NCBI GenBank assembly: GCA_036159995.1
Contig: JAYYEI010000016.1
Span: 1-38,467, forward strand
Reading direction: 5' to 3'
DNA length: 38,467 nt
Origin: UBA8752 sp036159995
GTDB lineage: Bacteria; Bacteroidota; Bacteroidia; Flavobacteriales_D; Sanyastnellaceae
Positions 7,679 through 14,894 of this stretch are shown piece after piece. The notes under the pieces were generated by a model. The model did no database searches. It was given only the letters and a program-made list of their open reading frames with translations, and had not been told where the DNA came from. Made by a program: the position numbers and the translations under genes. Position 1 is the first letter of the stretch. Each line of letters starts with the position of its first letter.

Positions 7679-8727
7679 CGGGTCAACCGCTTGGATTCCG
7701 CCGAGGGAGACCGACGCAGGATCAGAAAGTCCAGCACACCCTGCCAATACCCCCATCCATAAGCCACATGCAGGATGAGGAAGGACCGCATCACACCGAG
7801 CGCATCACGCCGGCGGACACCACACAGGATGACGGACCCGACGGCCCCCAGCATCCAGGTTCCGAGAACCGTGGCCAAGGCAGGGGCGGCCAGATTGGTC
7901 CATCGGTCCGCTTGGGGCAATCCGAGGTCCACGAGCGTCCCGACGGACAACGCGACGAGAACAAACAGGAAGGCCGCCGGCGCCAACTGCCTCCACGTCG
8001 TGACCGTTCTGTGCTTGCGGTTCACGAACACCTTCCAGTAACCGTACTGGCGGTACTGACGGAACAGCTTGCTGTAGCTGGACCGCGCATGGTAGACCGA
8101 TCGAATGCGGGGATCGAACCAGATGCGCCATCCGGATTCCGTGAGTCGGTAATTCAATTCATCGTCCTGGTTCCGTACCAGGGCCTCATCCAGCCCCCCG
8201 ACTTCCCCAAAGACGGACTTGCGGTAAGCCCCAAAGGCCACCGTGTCCACGTGGCCGGCCAATCCTCCCGTGCGAAAGCGGGCATCCCCGACGCCAAAAG
8301 GCGACGACATGGCCAGCCCAATCCGCCGGCTCCGTTCGTCCCCATGGACCTGCTCAACCACCCCGCCCACACAGCCCGACTCCGGGTGCGCCTTCAGAAC
8401 ATCCAGATTCCGCCGGATGAAATCCAAGGCCACCTCGGCATGGGCGCCCAGGATGACAATGACCTCCGACAAGGCTGCATCAATGCCGAGGTTCATGGCC
8501 ACAGGGGTAATCCGCTGTGGATTGTCAATCACCCGAAGATCAATGCATTCGGCCTGCAGGGAATCGAGGAGCTCTCGGGTTCCATCATCACTCCCCCCGT
8601 CCACCACGAGCACCTCCAACCGACCGGAAAGGCCCGTCTGGGCGTCCAGCGCGTCGAGGCAGGGACCGATGTGGCGGACCTCATTCAGACAGGGAATGAC
8701 CACCGAGGCACAAGGCGGTTCGGACAT
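7675..8727 (-). CDS. Family 2 glycosyltransferase with C-terminal membrane segments
   Basis: This 350-residue protein has an N-terminal GT-A domain of glycosyltransferase family 2. It opens with ASVVIPCLNE, has the nucleotide-sugar Asp region VVDGGSDDGT (about 41-50) and an acidic catalytic NQDDELNYRL segment further on. Two hydrophobic stretches (about 245-270 and 283-310) anchor it in the inner membrane with the catalytic domain facing the cytoplasm. The arrangement resembles ExoA/succinoglycan-type transferases that extend a lipid-linked sugar. It is the first gene of the coupled set glycosyltransferase - O-antigen ligase - transglutaminase-like protein. A TATCTTCG box ends 5 bases before the ATG, so the operon probably has its own promoter. 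Donor and acceptor sugars are unknown. Confidence 0.9.
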   Translation of the reverse strand: MSEPPCASVVIPCLNEVRHIGPCLDALDAQTGLSGRLEVLVVDGGSDDGTRELLDSLQAECIDLRVIDNPQRITPVAMNLGIDAALSEVIVILGAHAEVALDFIRRNLDVLKAHPESGCVGGVVEQVHGDERSRRIGLAMSSPFGVGDARFRTGGLAGHVDTVAFGAYRKSVFGEVGGLDEALVRNQDDELNYRLTESGWRIWFDPRIRSVYHARSSYSKLFRQYRQYGYWKVFVNRKHRTVTTWRQLAPAAFLFVLVALSVGTLVDLGLPQADRWTNLAAPALATVLGTWMLGAVGSVILCGVRRRDALGVMRSFLILHVAYGWGYWQGVLDFLILRRSPSAESKRLTR

Positions 8728-8732
8728 GGCCG

Positions 8733-8740
8733 CGAAGATA
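8733..8740 (-). promoter_or_regulatory. Candidate -7 box of the glycosyltransferase operon
   Basis: On the minus strand this reads TATCTTCG, followed by CGGCC and the ATG at 8727. It matches TANNTTYG and has the same distance to the start codon as boxes in front of several other operon-leading genes in the window. No convincing -33 TTG is seen. Confidence 0.5.
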
Positions 8741-8743
8741 GGC

Positions 8744-9244
8744 TCAGGGCCGGCCGGCCGGCCGCGTCATCGCCACGTGAGGAATGCCGTCTTCCAAGTA
8801 CGCGTCGCCCACCGTTTCAAACCCGAAACCGGCGTAGAATCGCTCGAGGTATTGCTGGGCGGACAGGCGGATTGGCTCTCCGGGCCACGCTTCGTGCAGG
8901 GCCTCGAGGCTCCGGACCATGAGTTCCTTGCCCAATCCGGAACGCCGCACCTCCCCGGCTGTGACCACCCGACCAATGCTGACCTCACCCGCATAGGACA
9001 CCCCCGCCGGCAACAGCCGCGTCACGGCCAGAACCCGACCACCGCCGGCGGCCGGTGCAGACGAGCGCTCCGCCCACAGGTGCAGGCCCTTTCGGTCCTT
9101 GTCATCGAGGTCCTGGTAAGGACAATCCTGCTCGACCACGAAGACCTCAGCCCGCAACTGCAGCAAGGCATACAGCTCCTCCCGGCCCAGTTCTTCCCAG
9201 CGTTTGCAATGCCACGTGATCCCTTCGCCCGCGGAGTCGTTCAT
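8744..9244 (-). CDS. ElaA-type GNAT family N-acetyltransferase
   Basis: This 166-residue cytoplasmic protein of the GNAT fold is of the ElaA branch. The N-terminal WEELGREELYALLQLR followed by a VFVVEQDCPYQDLD segment is the family hallmark. The acetyl-CoA binding region is the stretch with IGRVV and RRSGLGKELM (about 85-110), which carries the Q/RxxGxG/A-type motif. The substrate is unknown for the family. The gene is divergent from the ABC-F gene: the two ATGs are 39 bases apart. The reverse strand shows TAATTTG ending 5 bases before its ATG, a variant of the -7 box with one base fewer. The 3' end runs into a GGCC repeat. The glycosyltransferase gene begins 16 bases downstream on the same strand. 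Confidence 0.88.
   Translation of the reverse strand: MNDSAGEGITWHCKRWEELGREELYALLQLRAEVFVVEQDCPYQDLDDKDRKGLHLWAERSSAPAAGGGRVLAVTRLLPAGVSYAGEVSIGRVVTAGEVRRSGLGKELMVRSLEALHEAWPGEPIRLSAQQYLERFYAGFGFETVGDAYLEDGIPHVAMTRPAGRP
8748..8763. repeat. Four tandem GGCC units
   Basis: The sequence is GGCC repeated four times, self-complementary, lying at the 3' end of the ElaA-type gene and just upstream of the glycosyltransferase promoter. It encodes the last residues of the acetyltransferase. A change in unit number would alter that C-terminus. No function can be assigned. Confidence 0.85.
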
Positions 9245-9271
9245 GCGGGCAAATTAGCGCCTCCCGGCCTC

Positions 9272-9279
9272 TACTTTTG
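9272..9279 (+). promoter_or_regulatory. Candidate -7 box of the ABC-F gene
   Basis: This reads TACTTTTG, an exact match to the Bacteroidota -7 consensus TANNTTTG, followed by CGCC and ATG at 9284. No TTG lies at the expected -33 position. The spacing implies that transcription begins at or within a base or two of the ATG. Confidence 0.55.
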
Positions 9280-9283
9280 CGCC

Positions 9284-11179
9284 ATGGCAGGCGGAAACGT
9301 GCTTTCTGTGGAAGGGTTGACCAAGCGGTTCGGCGAACGGCTCATCTTCGAAGACCTGCACTTCGGTCTCGATCAGGGCCAGAAAGCCGCACTCGTGGCA
9401 CGGAACGGCACAGGCAAGAGCACCCTGATGAAGGTCCTTCTCGGCATCGAGGGCGCCGACGGAGGGACGGTCACCTTCAACGGCCAGGCCCGGGTGGCCC
9501 ACCTCGCCCAGGACCACGGCCTCGACCTCGACCGCACCATCCTCGCCAACCTCTTCGAAGCGGACAACGACGCCATGCGCGCCATCCGCCAGTACGAGGA
9601 GGCCACGAAGCGCGACGACGCCGAAGCCCTTCAGGCGGCCTATGACGCCATGGACCGGGCTGACGCCTGGAGCTACGAGGCGCAGGCCAAGGAAATCCTC
9701 GGCAAACTGGGCCTGCACGACACAGACCGGTTTGTCGATGAGTTGAGCGGCGGCGAGAAGCGCCGTGTCGCCCTCGCCAAATGCCTCATCGAACAGCCGG
9801 ACCTCCTCTTGCTCGACGAGCCCACCAACCACCTCGACCTCGGCATGATCGAATGGCTGGAAGGATTTCTCGCCCGGACCAAGACCACCCTGCTGATGAT
9901 CACCCACGACCGGTTCTTCCTGGAGGTGGTGTGCGACACCATCTTTGAACTGGACGGGTTCGGGTTGCACAAATACCCCGGCAATTGGAGTGATTTCCTC
10001 GAGATGAAATCCGAGCGCTCCGCCAACGAGCACGCCCAACGTGACCGCGCCCGCTCCATCATGCGTCGCGAACTCGAATGGGTTCGTGCCACCCCCCAGG
10101 CCCGCACCGGAAAGAGCAAATCCCGCCTCGACGCCTTCAAGGACCTGAAGGCTCGGGCCAACGTGCGCCTGGAGGAAGACGACGTCCGACTGGAACTCGA
10201 TCCCGCCCGGCTCGGCGGCAAAATCCTCGAACTGCATCGCGTGCGGAAGTCCTATGGTGAACGTGTCATCCTCGACGGATGGACCTACCACTTCAAACCG
10301 GGTGAGCGCGTGGGCCTCGTCGGGGACAACGGAGCCGGAAAAAGCACCCTCATCCGCCTCATCACAAGGGAAGACACGCCCGATGGCGGCAAGGTGGTCA
10401 TCGGCGATACCGTCGTCTTCGGCCACTTCAGCCAGGAGCCCCCGGTGTTCGACGAGGGCATGAAAGTGATTGAGGCCCTCTATGAGATTGCCGAGTTCAT
10501 GCCGCTCAAGAAGGGCAAGAAGCTGTCGGCCGGCCAACTGCTCGAGCGCTTCCTGTTTCCCCGGAACCGGCACCACGACTTCATCCACAAGCTCAGCGGG
10601 GGCGAACGCAAACGCCTTCACCTCCTGAGGGTGCTGATGGCCAATCCGAACTTTCTCGTCTTCGACGAACCCACCAACGACCTCGACGTCTTCACGCTGG
10701 GCATCCTCGAGGAATTCCTGCTGGACTTCACCGGTTGTCTGCTGCTGGTGAGCCACGACCGGTATTTCATGGACAAGCTGGTCGACCACGTCTTCGTCCT
10801 CGACGGCGCCGGTGGCGTGCGGGACTTTCCCGGCAACTACACCCAGTACCGCACAGCGGCCGATGCCGAAGACAAGGCGGCTGCGGCCGAGCGTGCGGCC
10901 GCGGCCATGGCCGCGGCGGCCCAAGGAGCAGAAGAAGGCCCCGCCGCCCCAAAAGGCGACTACAGCCAGCGGCTCAGCTACAACGAAAAGCGCGAGTACG
11001 AGGGGCTGGAAGACGTGATTGCCGGGCTCGAGGCCCGCAAGGCCGAATTGGAGACGGCCATGACCGCACCGGACATCGGCCACGAGAAAATGACGGAACT
11101 GGCCACGGAACTCGCTATGGTCACCGCCGACATCGAAGCCAAGACCGAGCGCTGGATCGAGCTCGACGAGCGGGCTTGA
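9284..11179 (+). CDS. ABC-F family ATPase, Uup-like
   Basis: This 631-residue soluble protein has two ABC ATPase domains and no membrane segments, the layout of the ABC-F family of ribosome-associated factors. Domain 1 has Walker A ARNGTGKST (about 39-47), the signature LSGGEKRR and Walker B with DEPTNHLD. Domain 2 has GDNGAGKST, LSGGERKR and DEPTNDLD. Between them lies the helical linker, and the C-terminus after an Ala-rich hinge is a predicted coiled coil, as in Uup. ABC-F proteins bind the ribosomal E-site to rescue stalled translation. The Uup branch also affects ribosome assembly and transposon excision. The ATG at 9284 starts right before the first domain and has a TACTTTTG box 4 bases upstream. 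The open frame extends far back but over the neighbouring genes, so that extension is rejected. Confidence 0.92.
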   Translation: MAGGNVLSVEGLTKRFGERLIFEDLHFGLDQGQKAALVARNGTGKSTLMKVLLGIEGADGGTVTFNGQARVAHLAQDHGLDLDRTILANLFEADNDAMRAIRQYEEATKRDDAEALQAAYDAMDRADAWSYEAQAKEILGKLGLHDTDRFVDELSGGEKRRVALAKCLIEQPDLLLLDEPTNHLDLGMIEWLEGFLARTKTTLLMITHDRFFLEVVCDTIFELDGFGLHKYPGNWSDFLEMKSERSANEHAQRDRARSIMRRELEWVRATPQARTGKSKSRLDAFKDLKARANVRLEEDDVRLELDPARLGGKILELHRVRKSYGERVILDGWTYHFKPGERVGLVGDNGAGKSTLIRLITREDTPDGGKVVIGDTVVFGHFSQEPPVFDEGMKVIEALYEIAEFMPLKKGKKLSAGQLLERFLFPRNRHHDFIHKLSGGERKRLHLLRVLMANPNFLVFDEPTNDLDVFTLGILEEFLLDFTGCLLLVSHDRYFMDKLVDHVFVLDGAGGVRDFPGNYTQYRTAADAEDKAAAAERAAAAMAAAAQGAEEGPAAPKGDYSQRLSYNEKREYEGLEDVIAGLEARKAELETAMTAPDIGHEKMTELATELAMVTADIEAKTERWIELDERA

Positions 11180-11194
11180 CCCGGTCTTCTATAC

Positions 11195-12277
11195 TTACTG
11201 CTGGTCGAAATCGACCACGAGCCGCGCAGACCCCGGCTTGGGCTTGGTCTGGCACGTGAGCACAAAGCCCTGTTCCACTTCCCCGGGCTCGAGGGCGTAG
11301 TTGACCTCCATCTCCCCGGCCCCTTCCGTCACAAGGGCCCGGCAGGTGCAACAGACGCCACCGCAACAGCTGTAGGGCAGGTCGAGACCGGCATCCAATC
11401 CGGTGTCGAGGATGCTCTTGCTGCCGTCGTAGTCCAACTTGTGGGTGGACCCGTCAATGATGACGAAGACTTCCTGGCCGGCATCCACCTCGACCGGAGC
11501 GGCATCCGCCCCGGCATCCGCTGCGGCTTTGGCCGTCGGGGACGTGAAGAGCTCGAAGTGGATGTTGGCTTCAGGGACGCCCGCCGCCGCCATCCGCTCG
11601 CGAACGGCGTGGATCATCGGCTCCGGACCACAGGCAAACACCTCGTCGATGGCCGCACCTCCCAGCAAGGAGGCCGCAACGGCATCCACCTTGTCGGCAT
11701 CCATGCGGCCGGCGTATAGTGGCGTGTCCACCGGCTCGCGGGTGAAGAAATGGAAAAGGCGCAACCGGTCGAGGAAGCGGTCCTTGAGGTCATCGAGTTC
11801 GGACTTGAAGATGACGCTCGCCTGGTCCTTGTTGGTGTACAGCAGGGTAAACCGGCTCTGCGGCTCCGTCGCCAGCACCGTCTTGATGTGCGACAGGATG
11901 GGCGTGATGCCCGAGCCCGCGGCAAAGGCCACGTAATGCTTGCTCTGGCCCGCATCGAGTTCCGTGAAGAACCGGCCGTTGGGCGGCATGGCCCTCAGGG
12001 TATCGCCGGCCTTGAGCTCTGCATTGGCCCAGGTGCTGAAGCGGCCTTCAGGCACCCGCTTGACCGCCACCCGCAGCTCCTCTCCGACACCGGCACAAAT
12101 GCTGTAGCTGCGGCGGACCGATTCACCCTGAATCTCCTGATCAAACGTCAAGTATTGACCCTGCTTGAAGGCGAAGGCCTCCGTCAGGTCCGCGGGCACA
12201 TCGAGGACGATGGACACGCAATCGGCAGTCTCGCGGCGCACTTCGGCCACGCGCAAATCATGGAAACGGTCAGACAT
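11195..12277 (-). CDS. paaE: Phenylacetyl-CoA epoxidase, reductase subunit
   Basis: This 360-residue flavin reductase passes electrons from NAD(P)H to the diiron centre of the PaaABCE epoxidase. The order is an FAD-binding domain with RRSYSI (about 55-60), an NAD(P)-binding domain starting with AGSGITP (about 120-126) and containing ACGPEPM (about 215-221), then a C-terminal plant-type [2Fe-2S] ferredoxin domain with Cys304, Cys309, Cys312 and Cys342. Extra Cys at 305 and 310 lie inside the cluster motif. Length equals that of typical PaaE. The start is ATG 12277. Further upstream codons run over the regulatory gap. The gene is transcribed away from paaABCD instead of closing that operon as in E. 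coli. GAGATTCG on the minus strand (12284-12291) is a one-mismatch -7 candidate 6 bases from the ATG. Confidence 0.95.
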   Translation of the reverse strand: MSDRFHDLRVAEVRRETADCVSIVLDVPADLTEAFAFKQGQYLTFDQEIQGESVRRSYSICAGVGEELRVAVKRVPEGRFSTWANAELKAGDTLRAMPPNGRFFTELDAGQSKHYVAFAAGSGITPILSHIKTVLATEPQSRFTLLYTNKDQASVIFKSELDDLKDRFLDRLRLFHFFTREPVDTPLYAGRMDADKVDAVAASLLGGAAIDEVFACGPEPMIHAVRERMAAAGVPEANIHFELFTSPTAKAAADAGADAAPVEVDAGQEVFVIIDGSTHKLDYDGSKSILDTGLDAGLDLPYSCCGGVCCTCRALVTEGAGEMEVNYALEPGEVEQGFVLTCQTKPKPGSARLVVDFDQQ

Positions 12278-12311
12278 GGGGTGCGAATCTCGGAATGAAT
12301 GGGCTTGGGTG

Positions 12312-12341
12312 GAGAACCCCTTGCATACCCCATCGGTTCTC
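12312..12341. promoter_or_regulatory. Inverted repeat between paaE and paaA, possible operator
   Basis: GAGAACC at 12312-12318 and GGTTCTC at 12335-12341 are perfect 7-base arms whose centres are 23 bases apart, about two helical turns. Pairing extends imperfectly outward (GTGGA on the left, TCCGTCCAC on the right). The repeat sits in the 94-base gap between the divergent starts, 17 bases upstream of the paaA -7 box, where a regulator of both transcripts could bind. No regulator gene is nearby. Confidence 0.4.
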
Positions 12342-12357
12342 TCCGTCCACACCGACG

Positions 12358-12365
12358 TATTTTTG
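12358..12365 (+). promoter_or_regulatory. Candidate -7 box of paaABCD
   Basis: This reads TATTTTTG, an exact match to TANNTTTG, 6 bases before ATG 12372 and 12 bases before ATG 12378. The region GGTTC about 18-20 bases upstream could serve as a weak -33 element. Confidence 0.5.
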
Positions 12366-12371
12366 GGGAGC

Positions 12372-13325
12372 ATGGAAATGGACCTGTTGCAGCGTTTCGA
12401 GGCCTACATCGCCTCGGACAAGAAGATTGAGCCGAAGGATTGGATGCCCGACGCTTACCGGAAAACGTTGATCCGCCAGATCAGCCAACACGCGCACTCC
12501 GAGATCGTCGGCATGTTGCCCGAGGGCAACTGGATCAGCCGCGCCCCGAGCCTGAAGCGCAAGGCCATCCTGATGGCCAAGGTGCAGGACGAGGCAGGCC
12601 ACGGGCTCTACCTCTATAGCGCCTGTGAAACGCTCGGCGTGCAGCGGGACGACACCATTGCCGACCTCCACAGCGGCAAGGCGAAATACAGCAGCATCTT
12701 CAACTACCCCACCCTGAACTGGGCGGACATCGGCGCCATCGGCTGGCTGGTCGACGGCGCGGCCATCATGAACCAGGTGCCCCTCTGCAAGTGCAGCTAC
12801 GGACCCTACGCCCGGGCCATGGTCCGCGTGTGCAAGGAGGAGAGCTTCCACCAGCGTCAAGGCTTCCAGATCATGATGACGATGGCCGGCGGCACCGAAG
12901 ACCAGAAGGCCATGGCGCAAGACGCGCTCAACCGCTGGTGGTGGCCGTCCCTGATGATGTTCGGTCCGCCGGACGACGACAGCCCCAACAGCGCGCAATC
13001 CATGGCGTGGAACATCAAGCGATTCTCCAACGATGAGCTCCGCCAGAAGTTTGTGGACCTCACTGTCCCCCAGGCCGAATTGCTGGGACTGACCGTCCCG
13101 GACCCCGACCTGAATTGGAACGAAGAGACCGGACACTACGACATCGGCGAGATCGATTGGTCCGAATTCAAGCGCGTGGTCTCCGGCCACGGCCCTTGCA
13201 ACAAGGAGCGCATTGAGACGCGTCGGACCGCCTGGGACAATGGAGAGTGGGTTCGGGACGCCGCCAACGCCCATGCGGAAAAGCGCGCCGCCCGCCGCGC
13301 TGCGGCCGACACCGCCGCCGCCTAA
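12372..13325 (+). CDS. paaA: Phenylacetyl-CoA epoxidase, catalytic subunit A
   Basis: This is the catalytic alpha-type subunit of the soluble diiron monooxygenase that epoxidises phenylacetyl-CoA to the 1,2-epoxide, the step that commits aromatic rings to the paa pathway. The 317 residues are close to the 309 of E. coli PaaA. Diiron ligands are visible in SEIVGMLPEG, QDEAGHGLYLYS and KEESFHQRQG. The stretch MPDAYRKTLIRQ near the N-terminus is strongly conserved. Two in-frame ATGs (12372 and 12378) are possible. The second puts the first three metal ligands at 42, 72 and 75. PaaC and PaaA form the core complex, with paaB and paaD immediately downstream and paaE divergent. Confidence 0.97.
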   Translation: MEMDLLQRFEAYIASDKKIEPKDWMPDAYRKTLIRQISQHAHSEIVGMLPEGNWISRAPSLKRKAILMAKVQDEAGHGLYLYSACETLGVQRDDTIADLHSGKAKYSSIFNYPTLNWADIGAIGWLVDGAAIMNQVPLCKCSYGPYARAMVRVCKEESFHQRQGFQIMMTMAGGTEDQKAMAQDALNRWWWPSLMMFGPPDDDSPNSAQSMAWNIKRFSNDELRQKFVDLTVPQAELLGLTVPDPDLNWNEETGHYDIGEIDWSEFKRVVSGHGPCNKERIETRRTAWDNGEWVRDAANAHAEKRAARRAAADTAAA

Positions 13326-13335
13326 CCTCGAGCCC

Positions 13336-13623
13336 GTGGACAAGAAGAACTGGCCCCTCTGGGAAATCTTCATCCGCAGCCGTCAGGGACTGTCCCACCG
13401 CCATGTGGGCAGCCTGCACGCGGCCGATGCGGAAATGGCCGTGGAGAACGCCCGTGACGTTTACACCCGCCGTCAGGAAGGCGCAAGCATCTGGGTGGTG
13501 CCCGCCAATGCCATCACCGCCTCCTCGCCCGACGAAAAGGACGTGCTGTTTGACCCAGCGGACGACAAGGTGTACCGCCACCCGACCTTCTACGACCTCC
13601 CTGACGAGGTCAAGCACATGTGA
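13336..13623 (+). CDS. paaB: Phenylacetyl-CoA epoxidase, subunit B
   Basis: This 95-residue small subunit of the phenylacetyl-CoA epoxidase complex has a core of WPLWEIFIRSRQGLSHRHVGSLHA followed by an AxxARDVYTRRQEG segment, diagnostic of PaaB. PaaB is thought to bridge the PaaAC heterodimers and help reductase docking. The start is GTG 13336, right before DKKNWP, which gives the normal family length. The frame is open further upstream but that part overlaps the end of paaA in another frame. It lies 10 bases after paaA and 4 bases before the GTG of paaC, so it belongs to the same transcript. Confidence 0.95.
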   Translation: MDKKNWPLWEIFIRSRQGLSHRHVGSLHAADAEMAVENARDVYTRRQEGASIWVVPANAITASSPDEKDVLFDPADDKVYRHPTFYDLPDEVKHM

Positions 13624-13627
13624 CCCG

Positions 13628-14377
13628 GTGGACGCGCGATTCGATTACCTCCTCCGCCTCGGCGACGACGCCCTCATCCTCGGCCAGCAACTCGGCCTGT
13701 GGACAGGCCACGGTCCAGCCCTCGAAGAGGACATCGCCTTGACCAACATCGGACTCGACCAGATTGGCCAGGCCCGCGCTTGGTTGAGCCTCGCCGGCCG
13801 AATCGAAGGCCAGGGCCGCGACGAGGACCGACTCGCCTACTTCCGCGACCAGGCCGAATTCCGCAACGCGCTGCTCTGCGAACGCCCCAACGGCCACTTC
13901 GGAGACACCATCGTCCGCCAATTCCTCTTTGACGCCTATTCCGTCGGCCTGCACGAAGGCCTGAGCCGCTCGAGCGACCCCGAGATCGCCGCCATTGCCC
14001 GCAAGAGTGCCAAGGAAAGCGCTTACCACCTGCGCCACAGCCGGGCCTGGATGGTCCGCCTCGGCGACGGAACGGAGGAGAGCCACGCCAAGGTCCAGCA
14101 GAGCCTGAACGACCTCCTCCCATACGTGGGCGACCTCTTCCATTCGGACGCTATCACGCAGGCCGCCGCCACGAAAGGCTGGGGCGTCGATCCCGCCGAA
14201 CTTCGCGAGGGCTGGGAAGCGCGATTCAACGACATGCTGGCCGAAAGCGGCCTGACCCGCCCGGAATCCATTCCGGAACAGACTGGCGGCCGCATCGGGC
14301 GCCACACTGAGCAGCTCTCCTTCCTGCTCGCGGAGATGCAAGTTCTGCCCCGTACCTACCCCGACGCCCAATGGTGA
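13628..14377 (+). CDS. paaC: Phenylacetyl-CoA epoxidase, structural subunit C
   Basis: This 249-residue ferritin-like beta-type subunit pairs with PaaA. The N-terminal DYLLRLGDDALILGQQLGLW and the EDIALTNIGLDQIGQARAWL stretch are conserved. AKESAYHLRHS is a further helix motif, and metal-ligand residues are partly degenerate as is usual for this structural subunit. The start is GTG 13628, four bases after the paaB stop, and gives the expected length. An ATG is not available close by. The stop TGA (14375-14377) overlaps the beginning of paaD. The protein acts in the cytoplasm as part of the PaaABCE complex. Confidence 0.95.
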   Translation: MDARFDYLLRLGDDALILGQQLGLWTGHGPALEEDIALTNIGLDQIGQARAWLSLAGRIEGQGRDEDRLAYFRDQAEFRNALLCERPNGHFGDTIVRQFLFDAYSVGLHEGLSRSSDPEIAAIARKSAKESAYHLRHSRAWMVRLGDGTEESHAKVQQSLNDLLPYVGDLFHSDAITQAAATKGWGVDPAELREGWEARFNDMLAESGLTRPESIPEQTGGRIGRHTEQLSFLLAEMQVLPRTYPDAQW

Positions 14378-14868
14378 TGCGCAATACGGACGACTGGCTG
14401 GCCATTCTCGAGACCGTTCCAGACCCGGAAATCCCTGTGCTCAACGTAGTCGAAATGGGCATCGTGCGCGGGGTCGATTGCACCAAAGGCGGGCTCACCG
14501 TCCGCATCACCCCCACCTACATGGGCTGTCCGGCCATGGACGCCATCGCGGACGACATCCGATCCACACTCGGTCCCTTGGCCCAGGAGGAATCCCGCAA
14601 CCTCACCGTGGAACTCGTGTATTCGCCGGCCTGGACTACAGACTGGCTAGACGACAAAGCCCAGGCCAAGTTGGAAGCCTACGGCATCGCTCCTCCCGGC
14701 AAGACATCCGACAAGCGCGTACTGCAAGGTGAAACACCGGACATCCGGTGCCCCAAGTGCAAAAGCATAGACACGAAGCTGGTCAGCCTATTTGGCTCCA
14801 CGGCCTGCAAAGCGCACTACACCTGCACGGCCTGCGGCGAGCCGTTCGACCACTTCAAATGCATCTGA
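14371..14868 (+). CDS. paaD: Phenylacetyl-CoA epoxidase maturation protein D
   Basis: This 165-residue protein has an N-terminal MIP18/DUF59-type domain with VPDPEIPVLNVVEMGIVRGV and TYMGCPAMD, and a C-terminal pair of Cys-rich knuckles: CPKC, then a Cys and a CTAC further on, ending in FKCI. This matches PaaD, needed for activity of the PaaABCE epoxidase and probably involved in iron-sulphur or diiron centre maturation. The gene overlaps paaC by 7 bases if ATG 14371 is used. ATG 14377 gives a 1-base TGATG overlap and is equally plausible. It is the last gene of the operon. The next gene is convergent, 26 bases away, and no terminator is seen between them. Confidence 0.95.
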   Translation: MVMRNTDDWLAILETVPDPEIPVLNVVEMGIVRGVDCTKGGLTVRITPTYMGCPAMDAIADDIRSTLGPLAQEESRNLTVELVYSPAWTTDWLDDKAQAKLEAYGIAPPGKTSDKRVLQGETPDIRCPKCKSIDTKLVSLFGSTACKAHYTCTACGEPFDHFKCI

Positions 14869-14894
14869 AGTCTCCATGACGTGATCAGGGCCAA

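Noticed and set aside
8243..9283. The 347-codon upstream extension of the ABC-F frame
   Set aside because: It runs over the glycosyltransferase and acetyltransferase genes on the other strand and has no family resemblance. ATG 9284 lies directly before the first ABC domain.
9254..11083. A 609-codon minus-strand frame opposite the ABC-F gene
   Set aside because: Shadow of the ABC-F coding sequence. It lacks recognisable motifs.
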